Below, one piece after another: positions 17,547 through 25,830 of a DNA stretch of 41,927 nt. The notes under the pieces were generated by a model. That model did no database searches and had not been told where the DNA came from. It saw only the letters and a list, made by a program, of their open reading frames with translations. The stretch lies in contig NZ_VTZU01000062.1 of NCBI RefSeq assembly GCF_008370685.1, positions 1 through 41,927 of the forward strand. Reading direction: 5' to 3'. Each line of letters opens with the position of its first letter. Position 1 is the stretch's first letter. This stretch comes from Aquimarina sp. RZ0 (lineage in GTDB: Bacteria; Bacteroidota; Bacteroidia; Flavobacteriales; Flavobacteriaceae). Made by a program: the position numbers and the translations under genes.

Positions 17547-17554
17547 TAAATTTG
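17547..17554 (+). promoter_or_regulatory. -7 box for prmA
   Basis: TAAATTTG matches TAnnTTTG exactly and sits 27 bases before the prmA ATG, just after the tpiA terminator. Confidence 0.6.
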
Positions 17555-17580
17555 TGCGCTGAATTTTTTAAAACACAAAG

Positions 17581-18420
17581 ATGTCAACTCCTATTTATAT
17601 TGGTTATTATTTTAAAATAGCACCATTACAACCGGCTGCAGAGATTTTAATAGCAGAATTAGGCTATGCTGGATTCGAGAGTTTTGTAGAAACAGAAAAT
17701 GGAGTAGAAGCTTTTATACAAAAACCTACCTGGTATGAGGGGATATTAGATGATATTCATATATTAAATTCAGGAGAATTTGAAATTACCTATAAAACAG
17801 AAGAAATAGAACAGGTTAATTGGAACGAAGAATGGGAGAAAAACTTTACTCCTATTATTGTTGATGATATTTGTAGTGTAAGAGCACCTTTTCATAAAAA
17901 GCCAGAAGTGGAATATGACATAGTCATTGAGCCTAAAATGTCTTTTGGAACGGGACATCATGAGACGACTCATATGATGATACAACATCTCTTAAAGAAT
18001 GATCTAAAAAATAAAAAGGTGCTGGATATGGGATGTGGTACGGGAGTTTTAGCGATTTTGGCAGAAATGAAAGGAGCTAAACCAATAGATGCTATTGATA
18101 TAGATAATTGGTGTTATCAGAATACACTAGAGAATATAGAACGTAACCATTGTTCAAAGATTACTACATATGAAGGAGAAGCATCATTATTAGAAGGGAA
18201 AAAATATGATGTAGTGATAGCAAATATCAATAGAAATATACTTTTAGATGATATCGCTGTATATGCTAAAACACTGAATGATCAAGGTGTTTTACTTTTA
18301 AGTGGTTTTTATAAAGAAGATTTAGAGGTAATTACAGAAACATGTGCATTAAATAATTTAGAATTCATAGAAAATTTAGAACGAAATAATTGGATTGCAG
18401 CTTGTTACAAAGTAAAATAA
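17581..18420 (+). CDS. prmA: Ribosomal protein L11 methyltransferase PrmA
   Basis: PrmA methylates ribosomal protein L11 at several amino groups using S-adenosylmethionine. Residues about 1-100 form the substrate-recognition domain. The methyltransferase domain then carries FGTGHHETTHMM, motif I VLDMGCGTGVLAILA, the acidic DAIDIDNW and the ANINRNILLDD motif, all typical of PrmA. The 279-residue length is normal. It has its own promoter and precedes clpS. Confidence 0.95.
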   Translation: MSTPIYIGYYFKIAPLQPAAEILIAELGYAGFESFVETENGVEAFIQKPTWYEGILDDIHILNSGEFEITYKTEEIEQVNWNEEWEKNFTPIIVDDICSVRAPFHKKPEVEYDIVIEPKMSFGTGHHETTHMMIQHLLKNDLKNKKVLDMGCGTGVLAILAEMKGAKPIDAIDIDNWCYQNTLENIERNHCSKITTYEGEASLLEGKKYDVVIANINRNILLDDIAVYAKTLNDQGVLLLSGFYKEDLEVITETCALNNLEFIENLERNNWIAACYKVK

Positions 18421-18454
18421 TTTGCGATAAGATTATTTTTTGTATTTGATATAG

Positions 18455-18462
18455 TATATTTG
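18455..18462 (+). promoter_or_regulatory. -7 box for clpS
   Basis: TATATTTG matches TAnnTTTG. A start about 7 bases downstream would place the transcript start near 18469, which favours translation from the ATG at 18487. Confidence 0.5.
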
Positions 18463-18486
18463 TAGAAAATGTATAAAAATAGTGAG

Positions 18487-18762
18487 ATGAGCACTCAAGA
18501 AAAGGTTTTAGAAGAGGTTTTAGAAAAAACTGTAGAGCAGAATAATAATGAAATTGTTTTGTATAATGATGATGTTAATACATTTGATCATGTCATAGAG
18601 ACATTAATCTATACGTGCGAACATACTCCTGTTCAAGCAGAACAATGTGCTATGCTCGTGCACTATAAAGGAAAATGTACTGTAAAAACAGGCGTTTATG
18701 AAGAATTAGTTCCCAGATGCTCTAAACTATTACAAGCAGGTTTAAGTGCTGAGATAGTTTAA
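18487..18762 (+). CDS. clpS: ATP-dependent Clp protease adaptor ClpS
   Basis: ClpS delivers N-degron proteins to ClpAP. The core reads IVLYNDDVNTFDHVIETLIY, with the conserved NDDxxTxxxV segment that shapes the N-degron pocket, then AEQCAMLVHYKGKCTVKTG. I choose the ATG at 18487 (MSTQEK), giving 91 residues; an in-frame ATG at 18469 would add six residues but falls at the predicted transcript start. The Clp ATPase partner is not in the window. A terminator follows. Confidence 0.93.
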   Translation: MSTQEKVLEEVLEKTVEQNNNEIVLYNDDVNTFDHVIETLIYTCEHTPVQAEQCAMLVHYKGKCTVKTGVYEELVPRCSKLLQAGLSAEIV

Positions 18763-18828
18763 CGTAATGTTATATTAATTTATAGTATCAAATTATAGTA
18801 TCAAAAATCATAAAAGATAAATTCTTAA

Positions 18829-18854
18829 AACTTAACTGTGGTTAAGTTTTTTTT
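18829..18854 (+). terminator. Terminator after clpS
   Basis: AACTTAAC and GTTAAGTT pair around TGTG and run into TTTTTTTT. Confidence 0.8.
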
Positions 18855-19581
18855 ATGCAATTTTTTGAGAAGTCTAATTCCTGAAAATTTTAATAGATCA
18901 AGTTTACACCTTCCTTAAATGATTCTGGTAAGTAATTTTACTTGAGAATTGAATTATAAGCATTTTGAAACAATAGAATCTGTAACAAAAAATGTCGAAA
19001 ATTTTATGTTCTAATAATCAGTTGATTAAAAGAAATTAGGGTCGTATGGGAATATTACAAATTCGATCAGCATCAAGTGCTTTGTTTGTTATAAATTACA
19101 ATATGATTTTCCAACATATTAAGCATAGAACTCAACGAAAAAAACTAGTATTAATGTTTTTTAACAAAAGTGTAATTAAATTTTATGATATGTAAGAAAA
19201 AAGCTTCTTTGTTGGTTTTTTTGACTACATTTTGAAAATCTTCCAAATACTGCTAATTAGACTAATCGTTTATGAATGAGCGGATAAAGATTATGCGGTA
19301 TAAATTGTGTATTTGGTCGATTTTATTGTATGATTTAAAGATATGTGATTACTAGTTATTATGTGTTTTTATTGCATTTACTCTATTTATTTCTTTTGAT
19401 TGCAGAGAATTATTTAAATTATAAGCTAATATTTTAAAAAAATTATCATATCTTCAACCCGCTTAAGATTAAAAAAGTTCAAAGCTTTACTTAAAATTGT
19501 TGCAAAGTAAATAGATACCGTAGTATATCTATCTTCTTTTATATTATTTAATAGAACTACACAAACTCAACTTTTAAAAAA
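18855..19581. other. Gene-free leader region of the first metalloprotease
   Basis: About 730 bases without a credible open frame. The last 100 bases share short blocks with the region before 21296 (TTCAAAGCTTT and AAACTCAACTTTT close to the ATG), so the promoter of the protease gene probably lies there. Confidence 0.4.
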
Positions 19582-20439
19582 ATGAAAAAATTCAAATTTT
19601 TAGCGTTTTGCGCTATTGTAGCAGGTGTTGTAACATCTTGCGAAAAAAATGAAATTAGTAGTGATGTACAACCAGAGGCAATAGAGCTTTCAAAAGTACA
19701 AAATGATGCTTTACTTAGAGCCGGAGTTAATCCAGGAGGTGCATACATTAGCTCTGTAACTGATCTTGATGGTACTACTCGTAAAGTAGCCGTATCGGGT
19801 GATATTATGCTTGATGTAAGCATGCTAGAAGAAGGTTTGTTTGATCTTGGAATAGCTGAGGATGGACAAACAAGACAATATAGAACCAGTAATCTAGTGA
19901 CAGGTTCTAATAGAACTATTGATATCTTAGGTTTTACAGGAGGTGTAAATGCATTGTCAAGTAATATGCGTACAGGATTACAATGGGCAGTGAATAATTA
20001 TAACAGATTGAATAATTCATTAACTTTTAGATTGACATTTGGCACTAATTTTGAAGCTGCAGATATGGTAGTATTTGATGCTAATCAAGGTGGATCAGGT
20101 GGATCAGCTGGGTTTCCTAGCGCAGGTAGACCAAATAAATTCGTAAGAATCCTGAGTGGTTTAGCAAATTCAAGTAATAATTTAAATGAGCACGTAATCG
20201 GTCACGAAATAGGACATTCTGTTGGTTTCCGTCATACAGATTATGCAAGAAGAAGATGTGGAGGAGGTAATGAAGGTTCTAGCGGTGTTGGAGCAATACG
20301 TATACCAGGTACTCCTGCAGAAAATAGATGGGGAGCGCCAGGTTTAGATTCAGATTCTTTTATGATTTCTTGTTTTGATGGAAGTGAAGATGGAGAATTT
20401 AGTGATTTTGATATTGTAGCTTTAAATTTCTTATACTAG
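19582..20439 (+). CDS. HEIGH-motif metalloprotease lipoprotein (M57-like), copy 1
   Basis: 285 residues. The N-terminus is a lipoprotein signal ending VVTSC (Cys20), so the mature protein is envelope-anchored. After a propeptide-like stretch comes the metal site HVIGHEIGHSVGFRHTD: His208, Glu209, His212 and His218 with Asp220, a metzincin-type HExxHxxGxxHxD zinc motif. The HEIGH core points to peptidase family M57. A paired-Cys region (RRRCGGGNEG to MISCFDG) follows the site and may form a disulfide. It is closely related to the gene at 21296. Both carry matching sequences before the ATG and matching terminators after the stop. Substrate unknown. Confidence 0.85.
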   Translation: MKKFKFLAFCAIVAGVVTSCEKNEISSDVQPEAIELSKVQNDALLRAGVNPGGAYISSVTDLDGTTRKVAVSGDIMLDVSMLEEGLFDLGIAEDGQTRQYRTSNLVTGSNRTIDILGFTGGVNALSSNMRTGLQWAVNNYNRLNNSLTFRLTFGTNFEAADMVVFDANQGGSGGSAGFPSAGRPNKFVRILSGLANSSNNLNEHVIGHEIGHSVGFRHTDYARRRCGGGNEGSSGVGAIRIPGTPAENRWGAPGLDSDSFMISCFDGSEDGEFSDFDIVALNFLY

Positions 20440-20501
20440 ATAATTTTTAGATTATAATAAAGTAAAGATTCAAAAATATTTTAGCTTTGAGCTTTTTAAG
20501 T

Positions 20502-20538
20502 ATCCATCTTGATCATATGATCAAGATGGATTTTTTTT
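20502..20538 (+). terminator. Palindromic terminator, CATCTTGA type
   Basis: ATCCATCTTGATCAT and its exact complement form a gapless 30 bp palindrome followed by T-rich sequence. The same stem sequence follows the paralogous gene at 22175. Confidence 0.85.
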
Positions 20539-20706
20539 AATAGAATGGCAACGCCTATAGATATTTTAGATTATTTTCTACTTTAAAAATGGTTTAATCA
20601 TTTTTGCTAAACTAATACAACATCTCTTTTATTCTGAAAGAAGAGATTTTTTTACTTAATAAACCTTTCTACTATCGTTTTTTGTAGTGACCTCTTCAAG
20701 TAACTA

Positions 20707-20865
20707 ATACCATCGTCAAATAAAATTACCTGCTAAAATCATTTTTTTCGTTTCATATTTAAAAATAATAAGCATCAATAGTACTGTTATCTATGAATTT
20801 TCTTTCTCGTCTGAATAAAAAAACAATTTGATTCAGTTCTTGGTGATTTCATCTAAGGCAAGTAT
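20707..20865 (+). mobile_element. Miniature repeat family B, uninterrupted copy
   Basis: 159 bp beginning ATACCATCGTCAAATAAAAT and ending AAGGCAAGTAT, with ends that are imperfect inverted repeats (ATGAAAT-type core on each side). It aligns along its length with the interrupted copy at 293-617 and at both ends with 10285-10365. It gives the unoccupied target sequence (AAATTACCTGCTAAAATC) that proves the insertion at 317. The rest of 20539-21295 holds no gene. Confidence 0.7.
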
Positions 20866-21295
20866 AATAATGTAATTATAACTTGAATTTACCTAAAACT
20901 ATACTTTTTTAGCTTTTTAACCTATTGCATTTTTTTTGTATTCCAATTAGCAAATTTAAGTCAAAATAGGAGCCGTAATAATGATATAGGTTTACCATAT
21001 TCTTTCGGATAAGAAATCTTCTAAACTTGGAATCAGTTCATTTATCAAAATATATCAGGTACTACTAAAAGTTGAACGATTCTTTTAGATAAACACGAAT
21101 TAAATAAAATGTAAAAAATTAGCCTTTTTTATGTTTTTTATTGTATTATTTTTATAAAAAAACTGTATTATGAATAAATAATTCATTCTTTTTTGTAATT
21201 CATTGAAAATAATATACCTTCGAACCCTCGAGAATCACATAAAATTCAAAGCTTTTTTAACTTAAAATAATAATACAGAAACTCAACTTTTTTAA

Positions 21296-22141
21296 ATGAA
21301 AAAAATGAAATTATTGGCGCTTTGCGCTATCGCAACAGGTTTTGTAACATCTTGTCAGAAAGAAGAATTAACAAATGAAATACAGACTGAGACTGTAGAG
21401 CTCAGTAAAGCACATCAAATTGCATTATGGGATGCAGGAGTAAACCCTAATGGGGCAAAGTATCACAGCCTTCAGCACCCGGGAGAGATTGAAAAAACAA
21501 ATGGGATCTTATCAGGAGATATTTTTATGGCTTTGGATCAATTGGCAGAGCAAGCCTTAGCAGGAGATACCAATGGTACAAAGCAGTATAGAACCAGGAA
21601 TACCGTAAGTCAAGGTCGTACTATTAGTGTTGTTGGATTTACGGGTTCAGGGTTTGCACTTACTAATGTAATGAGAAATGGATTGCAACGGGCGGTAAAT
21701 ACATTTAATGCACAGAATATATCATTACGTTTCAATTTAAGATTTGCGGCTACAACAAATGCAGATATGGTAATCTATAATGCTGGTGGTTCTGGACAAG
21801 GAGGAAAGGCAGAGTTTCCTAGTGGCGGAAGACCAGGTAAATTTATCCAAATTTTTGGTGGGATGAATTCGCTTAGCTCGAATGTGAATACTCATGTTAT
21901 TATTCACGAAATGGGTCATGCCATTGGACTTAGACATACTGATTATGCCAGAAGAAGATGTAGTGATGGTGGTAATGAAGGTAGTGGAGCTCCTGGAGCA
22001 ATAAGAATTCCTGGAACTCCTTCAGAAAATAGGTGGGGAGCCCCAGGTTTAGATCGTGATTCTGTTATGATTTCTTGTTTTGGGAATGAAGATGGAAGAA
22101 TAAGTAATTTTGATAGGATTGCACTAGAATACCTATATTAA
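21296..22141 (+). CDS. HEIGH-type metalloprotease lipoprotein (M57-like), copy 2
   Basis: 281 residues with lipobox FVTSC (Cys20). The zinc site is HVIIHEMGHAIGLRHTD: His204, Glu205, His208 and His214 with Asp216. Compared with copy 1, the second half is strongly conserved (the NRWGAPGLDxDS block and the ending EYLY versus NFLY), while the region after the signal is more variable. The variable part could be a propeptide or set specificity. Tandem arrangement, shared flanks and shared terminator sequence show a local duplication. Proteolysis is expected from the motif; target unknown. Confidence 0.85.
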   Translation: MKKMKLLALCAIATGFVTSCQKEELTNEIQTETVELSKAHQIALWDAGVNPNGAKYHSLQHPGEIEKTNGILSGDIFMALDQLAEQALAGDTNGTKQYRTRNTVSQGRTISVVGFTGSGFALTNVMRNGLQRAVNTFNAQNISLRFNLRFAATTNADMVIYNAGGSGQGGKAEFPSGGRPGKFIQIFGGMNSLSSNVNTHVIIHEMGHAIGLRHTDYARRRCSDGGNEGSGAPGAIRIPGTPSENRWGAPGLDRDSVMISCFGNEDGRISNFDRIALEYLY

Positions 22142-22174
22142 TAATATATTATCCGGCTTTGAACTTTTATGGCT

Positions 22175-22212
22175 ATCCATCTTGATCACAATGATCAAGA
22201 TGGATTTTTTTT
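22175..22212 (+). terminator. Terminator, CATCTTGA type
   Basis: ATCCATCTTGATCA and TGATCAAGATGGAT form a perfect 14 bp stem with loop CAA, then a T-run. It is nearly the same as 20502-20538. Confidence 0.88.
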
Positions 22213-22258
22213 AAGAAAAAGATAGTTGATTATCAATTTGTTATTCTAAAGAATTCAT

Positions 22259-22540
22259 ATGTTTATAAATATGAAACTTGATATTTGGTCTATTTTTATC
22301 ATTGTTGTCATCTTTCAGGGTATGTTTGTGATATCCACTTTTTTACTATCTAAGGAGAAAAGAGAACGCATGAGTAATAGATATTTATTTTTGATAATTT
22401 TACTATTTATTTGGTATTTATCTGAGTTTTTGTCTATTCGTCAGGTGTATAAAGTGCATTGAGGTGTTTTTTATGGCACACGTTATGGTTCTTGGTTTTT
22501 ACTGGGACCTCTTACATTTTTTTATTTTAAATCTGTTTCA
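22259..22540 (+). pseudogene. N-terminal membrane part of an AraC-type regulator, broken
   Basis: The frame encodes MKLDIWSIFIIVVIFQGMFV, a second helix (YLFLIILLFIWYLSEFL), then an in-frame TGA at 22460-22462. It continues in the same frame as GVFYGTRYGSWFLLGPLTFF and YFKSVS up to base 22540. This matches the membrane N-terminus of Bacteroidetes AraC regulators that carry several helices before a C-terminal helix-turn-helix. The rest of the gene is absent: a family A element begins at the next base. One nonsense codon plus truncation make it a pseudogene. Confidence 0.65.
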
Positions 22541-22700
22541 TACGATTTGTGATTAAAAAATTCGTATAAATTCATTGAATTATTTTTTCTTTATGCAAGG
22601 CAAAAAAATCAAGCATAGCTATAGCTACGGTTTATTTTTTAAACGAAGTAGAAAGGAAAAAGAAACGATGAATATGCGAAATTTTTAGTTATAAATCGTA
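22541..22700. mobile_element. Palindromic miniature element family A, copy 2
   Basis: 160 bp, by eye identical to 317-476, with the same TACGATTT and AAATCGTA ends. The flanks differ (TCA before, TTC after), so there is no target duplication. It joins two unrelated broken genes, the AraC-type fragment on the left and the YceI fragment on the right. Confidence 0.8.
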
Positions 22701-23074
22701 TTCTTCACAAGTTGATATTGTGATCAATGTAAATAGTTTGGATACCAATCACGAGACAAGGGACAAACATCTTATTGGATCGATGTGGTTGGATGCCAAA
22801 AGTTACCCAGAAATTAAATTTATTTCCAGTAGTATAAGAAAAGAAGATATCAATAAGTATAGAATAGAAGGAAGTTTAACAATAAAAAATATTACAAAAA
22901 AAAAATAGCTTTCCTGCTGAGATATTAGGACCATTTGTAGACCCGACAAAAAAGAAAACAATGAGAATTAAAGCTGATTTGGTTATCGATAGATTTGATT
23001 ATGGAATAAAATTCAATAAAAAAATGGATAATGGCTCTTTTTTTATAGATAATAAAATAAAAATAAAGATTTAG
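22701..23074 (+). pseudogene. YceI-family protein, 5'-truncated and frameshifted
   Basis: From 22702 the frame reads SSQVDIVINVNSLDTNHETR, then a region ending LTIKNITKK, which is YceI (lipocalin-like isoprenoid-binding, usually periplasmic). A run of ten A at 22896-22905 then shifts the frame. In the next frame FPAEILGPFVDPTKKK continues to KMDNGSFFIDNKIKIKI and stops at 23074. The signal peptide and first strands are missing at the family A junction. Truncation is certain; the A-run shift could be real or a sequencing error. Confidence 0.8.
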
Positions 23075-23106
23075 GGCATTAGTGGTTGGGAATAATTTTT
23101 AAAATA

Positions 23107-25713
23107 TTAGAAGTTTATTCTAAACGATAAGTTAGGAGTGATTCCTGAGGAAAAAGTGTCTGTCTCTAGTAAAAAAATGCTTTCTTCTGGAGTATTGCCA
23201 GTTTCAAGTGAAATATCGTAGGTTCTATTTAATATGTTTTTTCTATTGTATAGATTAAATAAAGAAAAATTAATTTGACTATTCCATTGTTTATTTTTTG
23301 AAAGAGCAAACGAATAAGAAGCTGAGAAATCCAGGCGGTGATAAGTTTCCAGACGTTTACTATTGGTACCTTGATAATCAATTAAAATAAAATCTTCTGT
23401 TTCTGTGATACCAGTAGCGGGGGTATATGGTCTGCCAGTTCTTATATTCCATCCCAATGAAAATTCAAAGTTTTTCTGTTGGTATGAATGTACCCAGGAT
23501 AAATAATGAGAAATGTCAAAATTACCAGGAAAGCTATTACCATTATTTATATCCGGAAATCTAAAAGTTTGATCTGTTAGAGAGTATCCAACCCATGTTC
23601 TGTAGTTATTAAATCTTTTTTTAATCAATACATCCAACCCCAAAATTTCTGCTTCTCCTTGATAAATACTGATTAACGAATCATTAAAACCATTAGAAAA
23701 TGACGTAAGCCCTTTGGTAGTTTTATAATAGCCTTCAATATCCACATACCAGTCATTTTGATTATAAATCAAACCGCTGGAAATCTGATTGCTACTAAGT
23801 ATAGATGTAGCATCAGAGCCAGATAATAACCAAATTTGATTCTCAAGGTTGAAATCTGTTTCCAGAAAGTTAAAAACTTGGCTCATGACCTGGTTTTTGC
23901 GTTCAAAAGAAGCTTTGGATTTTAAATTTTTTAATAATCGGAATTGTGCACTAATTCTGGGTTCCCAGAAAATTTCATCTGCAATAGAAAAATAGTTACC
24001 CCGGACTCCAGTATTTAAATAAAATTTGTTATTATAATTAAATCGATATTCTCCATAAAATGCATGTGTTATATTATGATCATTATCAATAAAAGGTGTT
24101 TCATCAAAAAAACCTGATGTATACAATACATCGGTTGTAGAAAACTCATAACCAGAATGAATGCTATGGGATGGTGTTACTTTCCAACTACTATGAAATG
24201 AAGCGCCGAGATCTTTGATTCTGTTTTTTTGTATAGTGTAATTACTAATAAAGATAGAGTCATTTTCCCTTAATTGTGTAAACTCTCTTGTTCCGAAATA
24301 ATCAAAATTATAATGAGAAAAATAAGCCTTGGTTGAGAGGTAAAAATTTGCATTATAATTTTTGCTCCAATCCATACTAAGTCCTTCATTTCTATACTCT
24401 AGATCATTTTTTTGATTTTTATCAAAGGGTGGTTCATCTAAAACTGAGATATTCAGTACGTCCAGCTTATGCATTAGTGTGTTGTTAGTAAAAATGGAAC
24501 TTACCGTCAATTTTTCATCATCAGAGAAATTTGCAATTGCTTTTAACGTCAAATCCATAAAATAGAAATTGTTTTTGCTCTTTACGGTCTCTGGATTGAA
24601 TTGTTGATCATCTTGCGTAAATTGAATACTCTGAAAACTGCGTTCAGAGTAACTTTCAAAAGTAGGTGTTTTTAAAACATCTGTAAATGATCTTCTTCCA
24701 GAAATGATGACTCCAAAATTTTTAGAGATTGGTACTTCTAGATAGGCATCTATATTGGTCATATTAAAACCAAACCCTCCTCCAAAGTTGTTAGGAACAT
24801 CATTCTTTGATGTGATGTCAATAACTCCTGCAATATGATTACCATATCTAGCCTCTGTACTACTTCTAAAGAGTTTTACATTTTCTGTTATATAGGGATT
24901 GAACACCGATAGAAGATCAAAAAAGTGGCCAGTACTATACATTTTAATACCATCCCATAAGACCAGGTTTTGATCTGGTGTGCCTCCTCTGATATGTATT
25001 CCGGAAGCTGTTTCTGTGGGGCTTTGAACACCTGGAAGAAATTGTATCGTTTGTAACACATCTGGCTCTATTAATCTGGGTAGAATGCCTAATTTATCGG
25101 GATTAATGTTGATAGCGCCTGTAACTTCTTCTCTGGAAATTCCTGAAGTCACATATTCTTCGATCAATACTTCTTCTAATTGAAAACTTTCTTCATATAA
25201 GAATATATTTTTGCAGTCCGTTTGTTGTAATTCTTGGGCTATTATTTTTTTTGAGTTATAGCCCAAGAATCTAATATTAATAGTGTCATTTTCAGATACA
25301 TCTATTTGGAAAAAACCATCAGTATCAGAAATTACGGTTTTAGACTTAGTATGATTCTGTATAAAAGCTTCAGAAATAGGTTTTTTATTATTAGCATCTA
25401 CTAAATAACCACAGATATGAGGAGCTTTTTTATTTCTTATTATATAGTATCTATTGTTTATTTTTTCAAAGAATAAAGAAGTTTGGACCTGTATTTTTTT
25501 GAGAATATTTCCAAGTAAATCGTTATCCTTAATGGTGATTTTTTTATTTTTTATGAGCTCTGAATTAAAAGAAAACTTTATGTTACATGATTTTTCTAAT
25601 GTTTCCAAAACTGTTTTTAAAGACGTGTTTTTATATTCTAACTGTATTGTTTTCTGAGAAAATAAGTTAGAATACATACATATTATAAAAAGATAAAAAT
25701 AAACTAGTTTCAT
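23107..25713 (-). CDS. TonB-dependent outer-membrane receptor (FecA-like, with STN domain)
   Basis: 868 residues. A signal peptide is followed by a secretin/TonB N-terminal (STN) domain at about 25-95 (LKTVLETLEKSCNIKFSFNS), which talks to an anti-sigma factor. A carboxypeptidase-regulatory-like domain follows at about 98-185 (ICGYLVDANNKKPISEAFIQ). The plug comes next, with TIQFLPGVQSPTETASGIHI, RGGTPDQNLVLWDGIKMY and AGVIDITSKN, and then a beta-barrel ending in an aromatic-rich SFRINF. No SusD-type gene is adjacent and it is shorter than SusC. It is the last gene of the sigma factor-FecR-receptor set. The imported ligand cannot be read. Confidence 0.93.
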   Translation of the reverse strand: MKLVYFYLFIICMYSNLFSQKTIQLEYKNTSLKTVLETLEKSCNIKFSFNSELIKNKKITIKDNDLLGNILKKIQVQTSLFFEKINNRYYIIRNKKAPHICGYLVDANNKKPISEAFIQNHTKSKTVISDTDGFFQIDVSENDTINIRFLGYNSKKIIAQELQQTDCKNIFLYEESFQLEEVLIEEYVTSGISREEVTGAININPDKLGILPRLIEPDVLQTIQFLPGVQSPTETASGIHIRGGTPDQNLVLWDGIKMYSTGHFFDLLSVFNPYITENVKLFRSSTEARYGNHIAGVIDITSKNDVPNNFGGGFGFNMTNIDAYLEVPISKNFGVIISGRRSFTDVLKTPTFESYSERSFQSIQFTQDDQQFNPETVKSKNNFYFMDLTLKAIANFSDDEKLTVSSIFTNNTLMHKLDVLNISVLDEPPFDKNQKNDLEYRNEGLSMDWSKNYNANFYLSTKAYFSHYNFDYFGTREFTQLRENDSIFISNYTIQKNRIKDLGASFHSSWKVTPSHSIHSGYEFSTTDVLYTSGFFDETPFIDNDHNITHAFYGEYRFNYNNKFYLNTGVRGNYFSIADEIFWEPRISAQFRLLKNLKSKASFERKNQVMSQVFNFLETDFNLENQIWLLSGSDATSILSSNQISSGLIYNQNDWYVDIEGYYKTTKGLTSFSNGFNDSLISIYQGEAEILGLDVLIKKRFNNYRTWVGYSLTDQTFRFPDINNGNSFPGNFDISHYLSWVHSYQQKNFEFSLGWNIRTGRPYTPATGITETEDFILIDYQGTNSKRLETYHRLDFSASYSFALSKNKQWNSQINFSLFNLYNRKNILNRTYDISLETGNTPEESIFLLETDTFSSGITPNLSFRINF

Positions 25714-25731
25714 TTATTTTTTAATATGGAT

Positions 25732-25830
25732 AACGCTGTTTTTATTTAGGATTACATTGTTTTTATTTTTTTTTAATTAGACTACATTGTTTTTATTTTT
25801 TAGTTAAAATCACGTTGTTTTTATTTTTTA
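25732..25830. repeat. Four tandem copies of a TGTTTTTATTT unit at the fecR 3' end
   Basis: The core TGTTTTTATTT, preceded by AC(A/G)T or a variant, occurs at about 25737, 25758, 25788 and 25816, with spacers of 21-30 bases. The rightmost unit encodes the last residues of FecR (KNKNNV); the next unit contains its stop at 25793. The others fill the fecR-receptor gap, so the gene end looks repeatedly duplicated. Confidence 0.7.

Noticed and set aside
18781..18806. Two copies of TATAGTATCAAA after clpS
   Set aside because: A short tandem repeat without further copies or structure.
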